From assembly GCA_029213005.1 (NCBI GenBank), contig JARGPI010000002.1, positions 247,108 to 311,107 of the forward strand: a stretch of 64,000 nt of DNA. The letters are read 5' to 3'. The stretch is from Verrucomicrobiales bacterium. GTDB taxonomy: Bacteria; Verrucomicrobiota; Verrucomicrobiia; Verrucomicrobiales; DEV007. The notes beneath the pieces were generated by a model. That model was not told the origin of the DNA, did not search any database, and was given only the letters and a program-made list of their open reading frames with translations. Both the position numbers and the translations under genes were made by a program. Shown one piece after another: positions 1 to 7,743 of the stretch. The stretch's first letter is position 1; each line of letters opens with the position of its first letter.

Positions 1-552
1 CATCAGGAAAGCTTTCGCCTCGAGTTCGTCAGGGTATTTCGCGACGATTTTCTCGATCGAGCGAAGGTAATCACGGCGCCGCTTCTTTTGGTCTGCTTTG
101 ACGTCTTTGAAGTAAGCGGTGAGTCCATCGATCCACATTTTCTCCTGTTCGCCGGCATGTTCCCGGCGTTTTGCGGCCTCATCAGCGAAGCCTTTTCCGC
201 GGGTATTGTTTTTGAAATTGGCGTGAGCCATTCCCCAGTAGGCCATCGCACATTCCGGATCGAGCATCGCGGCCTGACGGAAGCTGCGCTCCGCCTCAAA
301 GTCCCAGTAACCGTGAAGTTGTCCCAGACCCTGATCGAAAAATTTCTGAGCTTCCTCCGATTTTGTCGAGATCTTCAGATGGACATCGCCCGTTCCCGGA
401 ATCAGCACCGCAGCCTGTCGCGGGCCGGTATTAAAAATGTGACCGTGATAGGAATGTCCCTCTTTTGGATCCGCAGGCTCTTCTTCGGCAAAGATCGCCG
501 TTCCGGCTAACAGGGGCCCAAAGAAGGTTATGACCTGGAAAATCGCTTTCAT
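1..552 (-). CDS. TPR repeat protein, 3' end cut by window edge
   Basis: The open frame starts at ATG 552-550 and runs off the left edge without a stop, so only the first 184 codons are seen. The N-terminus (MKAIFQVITFFGPLLAGTAI) is a signal peptide, so the protein is exported. The mature part carries TPR-type text such as FFDQGLGQLHGYWDFEAERS followed by AAMLDPECAMAYWGMAHA, which is characteristic of a family of large secreted TPR proteins in Verrucomicrobiota and Planctomycetota. No catalytic domain is visible in the retained part, so function is unknown; protein-protein scaffolding is the usual role of TPRs. The next gene lies about 90 bp upstream on the same strand. Confidence 0.8.
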   Translation of the reverse strand, partial: MKAIFQVITFFGPLLAGTAIFAEEEPADPKEGHSYHGHIFNTGPRQAAVLIPGTGDVHLKISTKSEEAQKFFDQGLGQLHGYWDFEAERSFRQAAMLDPECAMAYWGMAHANFKNNTRGKGFADEAAKRREHAGEQEKMWIDGLTAYFKDVKADQKKRRRDYLRSIEKIVAKYPDELEAKAFLM

Positions 553-640
553 AAGTTAATCCGAATCTACCGGATAATTGGCGGTATGAAGAAGTAGATT
601 CTGGCATCATCGGGGTAAGTCAGACCCTGCGAGTAATTCC

Positions 641-1627
641 TTAGGCGTTGCCGGCTCCCTCCCCGAGGCGCTGCATGGCTGCCCGCTCAAGTTCTGATAA
701 CTCGATTAATAATTCCGAGGCGTGGTCGAGAGGTTTCGATGAGCCGGTTTCAGCGACCTGTGAAAAGAGTGATGATACCTCGGTCCATTTTCCGGCGATA
801 GTCGCGAATCGTTCGTGGCCTTCTTTTAAATAGTCAAAATCGAGAAGCTGGTAGGCTTCATTCAGGTAGTCCCGATATAGATTCCGGAACAGCGCGCCAC
901 CGGTGCCCGCATGTTCCATCATCATGGCTGCGTGGGAAAAGTCGCCTTTCAGATTGCTGCTGCTCAAATACCATTTCTTGATTTCGGAGCTCGTTTTCCG
1001 GATCCCTTTGTATCCCAAATTCTGAATCGGCGGGTTGAGAAATTCATCTGCGTTCTTCCGGATCGCCCGGACCACGGCGGATTTGATATCGATAGCCGCT
1101 GGATCAAACGAGACAGTGACGGAGCGATTCCTCGCTGACATGGGTCCTTTTTCACTGCGGGCCTTCGTTAAACTTTCCAGTGAGGTAGTTACCATCGAAC
1201 CCTGGGGACGGGTGTCCACGAGATAGACATTCGTTGAATCATATCCATACATCGTGACATGGTGCCCGGCGAAGTGGATCTTTTGGGTGAAGTAATCGAG
1301 ATGAAAGCAATCGAGTTGCAGGGCGACGGGTCTATCGGAGTTGATGTGCGCTTCAACATTTCGCCATGCCTTTGCTATCGAAGTCGTCTCCTGTTCCTCA
1401 AAGGGAATCCTAAGGTTGTCGCAAATGTTACGGCCTAAGGTTTTGGTTCTCCCTCCGAGAAAGGGGAGCGGCATCGATTTCATTTTCCAGTAGATAAATC
1501 CCAGACCGGAGCCGATCCCGAATAGCATCGGTTCCGATAGTTCGAGGCCCTGATGTTTCAGCAGGTTGCCGATGGCAACGGTCTCGCAATGTTCGCCTTC
1601 AAAAGGCTGAAAGTCTGAAATTATCAT
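641..1627 (-). CDS. BtrH N-terminal / DUF4872 domain protein
   Basis: A 328-residue protein if translation begins at ATG 1627; an upstream in-frame start at 1711 would add 28 residues. The N-terminal half resembles the butirosin BtrH N-terminal domain, a papain/transglutaminase-like fold used for acyl or peptide transfer: a candidate catalytic cysteine lies in FEGEHCETVAIGNLLKHQG and a candidate histidine in FAGHHVTMYGYD. The C-terminal half matches the DUF4872 partner domain usually found with it. No signal peptide is seen, so it is probably cytoplasmic. In other bacteria such proteins sit beside peptide or acyl-carrier biosynthesis genes, but none is visible here, so substrate is unknown. 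It is divergent from the DUF1549 gene. Confidence 0.7.
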   Translation of the reverse strand: MIISDFQPFEGEHCETVAIGNLLKHQGLELSEPMLFGIGSGLGFIYWKMKSMPLPFLGGRTKTLGRNICDNLRIPFEEQETTSIAKAWRNVEAHINSDRPVALQLDCFHLDYFTQKIHFAGHHVTMYGYDSTNVYLVDTRPQGSMVTTSLESLTKARSEKGPMSARNRSVTVSFDPAAIDIKSAVVRAIRKNADEFLNPPIQNLGYKGIRKTSSEIKKWYLSSSNLKGDFSHAAMMMEHAGTGGALFRNLYRDYLNEAYQLLDFDYLKEGHERFATIAGKWTEVSSLFSQVAETGSSKPLDHASELLIELSELERAAMQRLGEGAGNA

Positions 1628-1747
1628 GTTCGATGCCCCCGTTGCTTTTTTGAGAGCGCAGGATCTAAAAATAGCTTCATTTAACTTTTGCGCCCCCCGT
1701 TGATCCGCCATTGTTCGGGTAATTGCGGGGGATTAGCTTTTCCCGGT

Positions 1748-3679
1748 ATGACCCGTTTGTCTTCACTTTTGGTGGGAATAGTCTGCCTGTTCCTCATGCA
1801 GGATGGGGTTGGAGGTGAAGTGCCGTGGGCTTTCCGCCCCCTGACGGTGACGGAAGAGGTGCCGCCGGTGAAAAATCGCGATTGGCCGGTGAACCGGATC
1901 GATCATTTTATTCTTCATCAAATGGAGAAAAAGGGGCTGGAACCCTCTCCCCGGGCCGATGCCCAAACCCTGGCGCGGCGGCTCAGCTTCGGTCTTGTCG
2001 GGCTTCCGCCGGAACAGGTCGGCGATGATTTTTCAGTGGACGAGGAAATCGACAAACTGCTCGGCAGCCCTAATTACGGGGAGCGCTGGGCCCGGCATTG
2101 GTTGGATTTGGCTCGCTACACCGATACCACGGCATCGTGGTTGAAGTCGACGGCCGGAGCATGGCGATACCGGGACTGGGTGGTCGATGCTCTGAATGCC
2201 GATATGCCCTATCCCGATTTTGTGAAGCGACAGCTCGCTACGGATCTGATGCCCGGAACGGGGCCGGAGGATTCCGTAGCTCTGGGTTTTCTGGGGCTTA
2301 GCCCGACCTATTGGAAGGAGCTGAAACTGCCGCCTGAAATCATCAAAACCACGGTTGCCGATGAATGGGAGGAACGGGTCGATGCCTTTGGGCGGACATT
2401 TCTCGGTCTGACTCTGGCTTGTGCGAGGTGTCACGATCACAAAACGGATCCGATCACTGCAGAGGATTACTATGCCGTGGCCGGTGTCTTCGCCAGTGTG
2501 AAAATATCCGACCGGCCGACGATGAGTGACGAATTCTGGCAGCCGGTCAAAGCGGCCCGCGAAAAAGTCGCTGCGATCGATAATCAGGTAAAAACTCTGA
2601 AAAAGAAAAAACCGAAGCCAGAGGATCTGGAATCTCAAATCGAAGCGTTAACGGCGGAGATTGAAGCTCTGAAAAAATCGACTCCGCATTTTGATATGCC
2701 AATGGCTAACGGAGTGATCGAAGCGGCGCTCTATGTGAAGCCGAAGGAAAAGGGGCACGGTACGGAATTGGATTTTCAAATGGGGAAAGGTCGCGATCTC
2801 GAACTCCAGAAACGGGGGAATCCCAATCAAGTTGGTGATATTGTGCCCCGGCGTTTTCTCTCTATGTTTCCCTCAAAATCCGGCGAACCGCGTCGGTTTC
2901 AGAAAGGGAGTGGCCGACTGGAGCTGGCGGAAGCATTAATCGAAGATGCCGAGCCGCTGTTTTCCCGGGTCATTGTGAACCGCATTTGGAAGCAGCATTT
3001 TGGCAGGGGGCTCGTCGAGACGCCCAGTGATTTTGGAAGAATGGGTGTCAAGCCGACCCACCCTGAATTGCTCGACGATTTGGCGGGCCGGTTTATCGCA
3101 AACGGATGGTCGTTCAGATGGCTCCATCGCGAGATTTTGACTTCGGCGACCTGGCAGCAAACTTCGGTATCGCCCGGGGCCGAATCGATCGATCCCGATA
3201 ACCGCTACTACTCCCGAATGACGCGTCGCAAGCTCGATATCGAATCTTATCGGGACTCGGTTCTCGCTGTAGCGGGAACTTTGAGCAACCGAATCGGTGG
3301 TCCTCCCTTTGATCTGAACGACTTCTCGCAGACTCGTCGCACGATCTATGGATCGATCAATCGCCGCGATCTTAATAAAATGCTGCAGGTCCATGATTTC
3401 CCCGATCCGGCGGCCCACAGTCCAAAGCGATCCGAGACGATTTCGCCGCTGCAATCGTTATTCGCCATCAACGGTCCGCTGGTTCAATCGCAGGCGGAGG
3501 CGTTGGCGAACAGTCTCGGCGGGGAAAGTGATTTCATCGGGGAAATCTACCGGCGGGTTTTTCAGCGGGGGCCGAATGACCTCGAGCGCGAGGTTTGCGG
3601 GCGGTTTCTGGAGGAGGCCTCTCCGGCTGAATATGCACGGGTGCTCCTCGCGAGTAATGAATTCTGGTTTGTCGATTAA
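1748..3679 (+). CDS. PSD1-type DUF1549/DUF1553 secreted protein
   Basis: 643 residues from ATG 1748, chosen because a hydrophobic signal peptide follows directly; an in-frame ATG at 1688 lies further upstream. The DUF1549 domain occupies roughly residues 45-255 and includes GERWARHWLDLARYTDT and the heme-like motif CARCHDH at about 225-231. A lysine/glutamate-rich coiled coil spans about 255-305, and DUF1553 fills the C-terminal part from about residue 390. The N-terminal cytochrome (PSC1) domain often found in this family is absent. In Planctomycetota and Verrucomicrobiota these proteins are secreted and genomically linked to sulfated polysaccharide use, but the biochemical role is not settled. 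The next gene, DUF1501, starts one base after the stop, so the two form an operon. Confidence 0.9.
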   Translation: MTRLSSLLVGIVCLFLMQDGVGGEVPWAFRPLTVTEEVPPVKNRDWPVNRIDHFILHQMEKKGLEPSPRADAQTLARRLSFGLVGLPPEQVGDDFSVDEEIDKLLGSPNYGERWARHWLDLARYTDTTASWLKSTAGAWRYRDWVVDALNADMPYPDFVKRQLATDLMPGTGPEDSVALGFLGLSPTYWKELKLPPEIIKTTVADEWEERVDAFGRTFLGLTLACARCHDHKTDPITAEDYYAVAGVFASVKISDRPTMSDEFWQPVKAAREKVAAIDNQVKTLKKKKPKPEDLESQIEALTAEIEALKKSTPHFDMPMANGVIEAALYVKPKEKGHGTELDFQMGKGRDLELQKRGNPNQVGDIVPRRFLSMFPSKSGEPRRFQKGSGRLELAEALIEDAEPLFSRVIVNRIWKQHFGRGLVETPSDFGRMGVKPTHPELLDDLAGRFIANGWSFRWLHREILTSATWQQTSVSPGAESIDPDNRYYSRMTRRKLDIESYRDSVLAVAGTLSNRIGGPPFDLNDFSQTRRTIYGSINRRDLNKMLQVHDFPDPAAHSPKRSETISPLQSLFAINGPLVQSQAEALANSLGGESDFIGEIYRRVFQRGPNDLEREVCGRFLEEASPAEYARVLLASNEFWFVD

Positions 3680-3680
3680 T

Positions 3681-5051
3681 ATGATAACAAAGCTCGATCC
3701 AATCACCCGGAGATCTGCCCTCGCTTCAATCGGGGGCGGCCTCGGTTCGCTGGGAATGATCTCCGCGCTCGGCGAAAACGGAGGGGTCTTGTCAAAACCA
3801 CACTTTGCTCCGCGAGCCAAACGGGTCATTCATTTGTTTATGAACGGCGGCCCTTTCGGGCCCGATTTTTTTGATCCCAAACCCGCCCTGAATCAATACG
3901 CAGGGCAACGCCCCGAGGGTGTGGATCTCCGCACCGAGCGACCCACCGGTGGTTTGATGCCGGTGCCCTATCAATTCTCCCGTCACGGGCAGAGTGGGCT
4001 GCCAGTCAGTGATCTCCTGCCGATGACTGCAAAGCACGCCGATGATCTGTGCGTGCTGCGCTCCTGCTATACCGATAATCCCAATCATGGTCCTGCACTG
4101 CTTTTGATGAACAACGGAACGATGACGCCGCGGGTTCCGAGCATGGGAGCCTGGATGACTTACGGCCTCGGAAATGAAAGTGCTGATTTACCGGGGTATG
4201 TGGTGTTGTGTCCCGGCAAGCCGGTACGTTTTTCGATACTTTGGAACAATGCATTTCTGCCTGCGAAACATGCCGGTCTCTATATCAATCATTCCAATCT
4301 CGATCCCAAATCGATGATTCCCTGGCTGCGTGACCCGGATGGTAAACCGGGGGAACAGCGCAAGCGGCTCGATCTGTTACAACTGCTAAATCGCGAGCAT
4401 TCGGCGGCGCGCGGTGGCAACGATCTGAGGCTCGAAGGCCGGATCGAAGCGATGGAGACCGCCTACCGGATGCAGTTCTCCGCTCACGACGCTTTTGATC
4501 TAAGTCGGGAGAGCCAATCGACCCGGGAAGCCTACGGTGAAGGGCACTTTGCTAGTGGTTGCCTGTTGGCCCGGCGCATGGCGGAGCGGGGTGTTCGGTT
4601 CACTCAGGTCTACTACGGAAATGGTCAGCCCTGGGATACCCACAGCGGGCACGATAAAAAGACGCGGAATCTGGCGAAAAATATCGATCGACCTATCGCC
4701 GCGCTTTTGAACGATTTGAAACAGCGGGGATTACTCGAAGATACCCTCGTCGTCTGGGGTGGTGAGTTTGGTCGCACGCCGGTCAGTGAAAATGCGGATG
4801 GGCGGGATCACAATCCCCACGGGTTTTGCATGTGGATGGCCGGTGGAGGAGTGAAAGGCGGATACGCACACGGATCCAGCGACGAGTTCGGTTTCAAAGC
4901 GGTCGATAAGCCGATGCATGTTCACGACTTGCACGCCACGATTCTGCACCTGTTAGGAATCGATCACGAGCGGTTGACCTACCAGCATGCGGGACGTGAC
5001 TACCGCCTCACCGATGTGCACGGTCATGTCGCAAAAGACATTCTTGCCTAG
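3681..5051 (+). CDS. DUF1501 secreted protein, Tat-type signal
   Basis: 456 residues. The start ATG at 3681 lies one base after the stop of the upstream DUF1549/1553 gene and is preferred over an upstream in-frame ATG buried inside that gene. The N-terminus contains a twin-arginine-like segment (TRRSALASIGGG) and a hydrophobic stretch, suggesting export by Tat. The body shows DUF1501 hallmarks in the alkaline phosphatase/sulfatase superfamily: HLFMNGGPFGPDFFDPKP near the start, WDTHSGHDKK in the centre, and WGGEFGRTPVSE followed by GRDHNPHGFCMW towards the end. DUF1549/1553 plus DUF1501 is a conserved PVC gene pair; the two products are thought to act together, possibly on polysaccharide, but no reaction has been established from sequence. 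Confidence 0.92.
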   Translation: MITKLDPITRRSALASIGGGLGSLGMISALGENGGVLSKPHFAPRAKRVIHLFMNGGPFGPDFFDPKPALNQYAGQRPEGVDLRTERPTGGLMPVPYQFSRHGQSGLPVSDLLPMTAKHADDLCVLRSCYTDNPNHGPALLLMNNGTMTPRVPSMGAWMTYGLGNESADLPGYVVLCPGKPVRFSILWNNAFLPAKHAGLYINHSNLDPKSMIPWLRDPDGKPGEQRKRLDLLQLLNREHSAARGGNDLRLEGRIEAMETAYRMQFSAHDAFDLSRESQSTREAYGEGHFASGCLLARRMAERGVRFTQVYYGNGQPWDTHSGHDKKTRNLAKNIDRPIAALLNDLKQRGLLEDTLVVWGGEFGRTPVSENADGRDHNPHGFCMWMAGGGVKGGYAHGSSDEFGFKAVDKPMHVHDLHATILHLLGIDHERLTYQHAGRDYRLTDVHGHVAKDILA

Positions 5052-5091
5052 GTCGGAAGCTTTATTCAGTGGTTGTGGGTAGGCGGCGATT

Positions 5092-5123
5092 GCCGGTCAC
5101 AGAAGCGGACTTCTGCAACCGGC
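5092..5123. other. Strong hairpin between convergent genes
   Basis: GCCGGT, CA, CAGAAG, loop CGGA, CTTCTG, CA, ACCGGC: two perfect 6-bp stems separated by a symmetric 2-nt internal loop. It lies between the stop of the DUF1501 gene (plus strand) and the stop of the small gene at 5135 (minus strand). No T-run follows on either side, so it is not a classical intrinsic terminator. It could be a bidirectional transcript end, an RNA stability element or a REP-like repeat. Confidence 0.6.
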
Positions 5124-5134
5124 ATAGGAGCCGA

Positions 5135-5452
5135 TTAAACCACAAACTGATACCTCGCGAAAAGATAGTCTTTGATTTCTTTGGTTGGTTCTTCGCCGTA
5201 ACAGGAGGCGAGAACGGTTCCATATCTTTCCAAATCTACCATGGGTCCTTCTTTCAGGGCCTTCAGAAAACTCTTTTCCTTAACCGGGGAAACGAACACA
5301 AAGTAGTACGCCCATCTTCCTGTGGAATCTTTCGCTTTCAAACGGTGAACATTATGTCCCTGTGTTGAAATATAGAGATCAGAGAATGAGCTGGTATCTG
5401 TGGGACTACCGGAGGTGTGTTGCTCAACGAATGTTTTCTTTGGTTTGGTCAT
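5135..5452 (-). CDS. Small hypothetical protein coupled to VirD4-like gene
   Basis: 105 residues from ATG 5452 (an in-frame ATG two codons upstream also exists). I do not recognise the family. The protein is soluble with no signal peptide or membrane segment; it contains aromatic and charged text such as RWAYYFVFVSPVKEKSFL and ends YLFARYQFVV. Its start overlaps the last 29 bp of the VirD4-like gene in another frame, which implies translational coupling and a shared transcript. That suggests it works with the ATPase, for example as an accessory or substrate-adaptor protein, but this is inference from position only. Confidence 0.6.
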   Translation of the reverse strand: MTKPKKTFVEQHTSGSPTDTSSFSDLYISTQGHNVHRLKAKDSTGRWAYYFVFVSPVKEKSFLKALKEGPMVDLERYGTVLASCYGEEPTKEIKDYLFARYQFVV

Positions 5453-6809
5453 CTCCAAATGTCACGACATTTTCATCTTCGTCGGCCGGGGTGCCATAGA
5501 TTGGGTTGGGATCGAATCCGCCTTTGTACTTGGCGTCCTTCAGGTAATCGAGCTTCATGACTTCTTTGACATTTCCCTTCGAAGTCAGAATCAGCTGCTT
5601 CTTGCGGGAAAGGGTTAAGAGGTCTTGAGCGCTATACTTCTGCCCGAACAACCCGCAGAGGCTTTCTGCCATCTTGTGATTGTTGGGCCCGAAGATCTGA
5701 ACCACGCCACAATTATCGAGGATAACGTCGGCATCGAGTCCATAGATCTTTTCAAGCTGGTTTTTTGACTGCCAAAAGGTCCAGGTGCGAACACCGTAAC
5801 CCCGAAGCAGGGTGACGCACTCAACCAGTGCTGACATCCGGCCCAGCTGTGCGGCTTCATCCACCATCAGTAAAGTAGGGGTTTGGGGGCGGACCGTTCG
5901 GCTTTTCAAAATCGCAATGATACTGCTCATCCAAATCCGGAGTAGGGCATTGTGCGATGCGAGACGGTTGGCTGGAAGAACCAGATAGACGGTCATGGGA
6001 TGACCTTCTTTCAGTTTCGCGAGATCAAACGAAGTTGATGCCAGAGACTTTTCCAGAAGGGGATCGGCATAAATCGCAAAATGCTGCTGGGCCGTCGCGA
6101 GAATTCCGGAGCGACATTTGTCTTCAGTAGAGATAAAGGCGCTGATGTTTTCGTATGCCATGGTGGACATCTTTTCCTGAGCGGTATCGAGAATCACCGC
6201 AAGGTTGTAAACCACATCGCCGCCTTTGATCAGTTTGCGAAGCGTGGTCATGTTCTGTTCCTCTTTGGGGAGGGCGCTCAAGATATAGGCAACGATTCCG
6301 GCGATGAGATCGTCTCCCCGCAGGTCCCAGAAGGGCTCCCGAAGTAGGGAATAGTCCCGGTCGGGGTGTAGCAGCGAGGGAAAGAGGAGACTGAATTCCT
6401 CAATGCTCATATCGGTATGATCCATAATATCAAATGGATTGAAGGTAGCTGGATTATCTCCTCTGATTTTGAAGGGATCGATGATAACGACATCGTTCTT
6501 CAGGTTTTCGCGCATCCGGGCGGTGACGGAAGCGGCTTCGCCTTTGGGGTCGATCACTACCATAGATCCTTCCCAGCTCAGGCAGGTAGGGATAATGGCG
6601 GACCTCCCTTTGCCGGTGCCGGTTGGAGCGATCGTAGCAAGGTGGGATTCCATTTCTGAGATATGCCACGGTTTGCGTTTCGTTTTCTTTTTTACGAGGA
6701 AGTCGTTTGGACTAACGACATTGAATCCGAGGATACTCTCGTTAATGGTTTTATGCTTCCAGCCGAGTTGGAGGCCTGGTTTTTTCTTAGGTTTTGGTCT
6801 TGGTTTCAT
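5424..6809 (-). CDS. Orphan VirD4/TraG-type coupling ATPase
   Basis: 461 residues. It belongs to the VirD4/TraG/TraD family of type IV secretion coupling ATPases, which pump DNA or protein substrates into a secretion channel. Walker A is seen at about 62-69 (PTGTGKGR), Walker B at about 313-323 (LLMVDEAAQLG), and the RTWTFWQSKNQLEKIYG segment at about 350 matches the conserved glutamine motif after Walker B. The N-terminus is short, basic and proline/lysine-rich (KPRPKPKKK); the two transmembrane helices normally present in VirD4 are absent, so the protein should be soluble. No relaxase, VirB4 or other secretion gene is nearby. The gene shares an overlap with the small downstream gene. A 22-bp-period palindrome array begins about 100 bp upstream of its start. 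Confidence 0.85.
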   Translation of the reverse strand: MKPRPKPKKKPGLQLGWKHKTINESILGFNVVSPNDFLVKKKTKRKPWHISEMESHLATIAPTGTGKGRSAIIPTCLSWEGSMVVIDPKGEAASVTARMRENLKNDVVIIDPFKIRGDNPATFNPFDIMDHTDMSIEEFSLLFPSLLHPDRDYSLLREPFWDLRGDDLIAGIVAYILSALPKEEQNMTTLRKLIKGGDVVYNLAVILDTAQEKMSTMAYENISAFISTEDKCRSGILATAQQHFAIYADPLLEKSLASTSFDLAKLKEGHPMTVYLVLPANRLASHNALLRIWMSSIIAILKSRTVRPQTPTLLMVDEAAQLGRMSALVECVTLLRGYGVRTWTFWQSKNQLEKIYGLDADVILDNCGVVQIFGPNNHKMAESLCGLFGQKYSAQDLLTLSRKKQLILTSKGNVKEVMKLDYLKDAKYKGGFDPNPIYGTPADEDENVVTFGDDQTKENIR

Positions 6810-6906
6810 TTCATTAGGTTTGGTTTAGGTGAGAAATTCAGGCCGCAGGAATCCTCTGACCCGGACACAGTGGTTCCGGGAAGCTACAGTTGTCCCGGGA
6901 TCGGAG

Positions 6907-6985
6907 TGTACAGGGTACAATCAATGATTGAACAGGGTACAACCGCGCACTGTACAGGGTACAGTTTGGGACTGTTTAGGGTATG
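6907..6985. repeat. 22-bp-period palindrome array, locus A (4 units)
   Basis: Four 13-bp units at 6907-6919 (TGTACAGGGTACA), 6929-6941 (TGAACAGGGTACA), 6951-6963 (TGTACAGGGTACA) and 6973-6985 (TGTTTAGGGTATG, decayed). Each pair is separated by exactly 9 bp of unrelated sequence (ATCAATGAT, ACCGCGCAC, GTTTGGGAC), so unit centres are 22 bp apart, two helical turns. The canonical unit is a palindrome with 5-bp arms TGTAC/GTACA around a 3-bp centre. The array sits between the VirD4-like gene start and the end of the 7015 gene. The same unit and spacing occur at three other places in this window. Confidence 0.9.
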
Positions 6986-7014
6986 GAATGCCCTTTGGCG
7001 TCAGATAAGGTTAC

Positions 7015-7377
7015 TTAGGAAATAGACTCTTTTATGGGTGCAATCTCATCGTGCCGCCATCTACTGTTCTGTCGGATCGGAAGGGGAGTTCCGATAACGA
7101 CTTCAGAGGTTGAGGTAACCTCATCGATGCGCAAGACATGACTCCCTGGTGGAGTAGCGGCCTCGTTCAGTTCACTGATTTGAACTGAAGTTACCGCGGG
7201 CGGATTTGCGCATCCGGCTGGAAAAATTGAGAGGGAGTCGGATTGGTCGAGCGAGCAATCGTCGCCTGAAGTGGAACGCGGATCGGTAGCATAAAGCAAA
7301 CCTGCGTTTCCGGCGAGCAACAGTGCCATCAGGCACTCAAGACTCAGAGAACTGACCCAAAATGGAAGGACCCTCAT
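7015..7377 (-). CDS. Hypothetical secreted protein
   Basis: 120 residues from ATG 7377; an upstream in-frame start at 7434 would add 19 residues before the hydrophobic segment. The N-terminus (MRVLPFWVSSLSLECLMALL) is a signal peptide or membrane anchor. The mature part is short, rich in Ser, Thr and Asp, with two cysteine-containing segments (DDCSLDQSD and AGCANPP) that could form a disulfide. No family is recognised. It lies upstream of the VirD4-like gene on the same strand, separated by the repeat array, so co-expression is possible but not shown. It could also be a chance ORF, since no clear ribosome binding site is seen. Confidence 0.4.
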   Translation of the reverse strand: MRVLPFWVSSLSLECLMALLLAGNAGLLYATDPRSTSGDDCSLDQSDSLSIFPAGCANPPAVTSVQISELNEAATPPGSHVLRIDEVTSTSEVVIGTPLPIRQNSRWRHDEIAPIKESIS

Positions 7378-7743
7378 GTAGTTAGAATTCGTCGAAAAAT
7401 AGATATAGCAACTTGGAAATGATGTTTTTTTCACAATTGCGTGAAGTAGCTGTGAGAGCGGGTCTCAATCGAGTTGTTCGATTTTAGTATAGTATTGTAA
7501 TTGAGCGATTTATCGATATTCCTTCGATGTCGCGATGATTTGTGTAGTTAGATATTTTTTGCACAAATCTTTGCTTAAGATTGGTTGTATATTTAGGTTT
7601 CGGTTAGGGTGGGTATATTGTGGTGTTTTTGAGGATGGACCACAACAGGTTGTGTGCTGTGTTTTTGAGTGCCGGATCAGGGCGCGTTATCGCGGTGGCT
7701 TTGAGGCTTTTCCTTTTGAGCTGGAAACCCGAAGGTTCGGGCT
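7378..7743. other. AT-rich intergenic region between divergent genes
   Basis: This 366-bp stretch separates the 7015 gene (minus) from the DUF1080 gene (plus) and must hold promoters for both if both are expressed. It is visibly richer in A and T than its neighbours (around 7490-7600). No convincing -35/-10 pair, hairpin or RNA gene was found. Short ORFs here (7535-7747, 7620-7829) have no recognisable product and overlap the DUF1080 start. A GAAGG segment before ATG 7744 is a plausible ribosome binding site. Confidence 0.5.

Noticed and set aside
88..510. 140-residue open frame on the plus strand
   Set aside because: Antisense to the TPR protein that starts at 552; the minus-strand frame has a signal peptide and TPR text.
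2033..2638. 201-residue open frame on the minus strand
   Set aside because: Antisense to DUF1549, which contains the conserved heme-like motif on the plus strand.
6907..6985. Possible CRISPR array (repeat-spacer layout)
   Set aside because: Repeats are 13 bp and gaps 9 bp, far too short for CRISPR; no cas genes are present.
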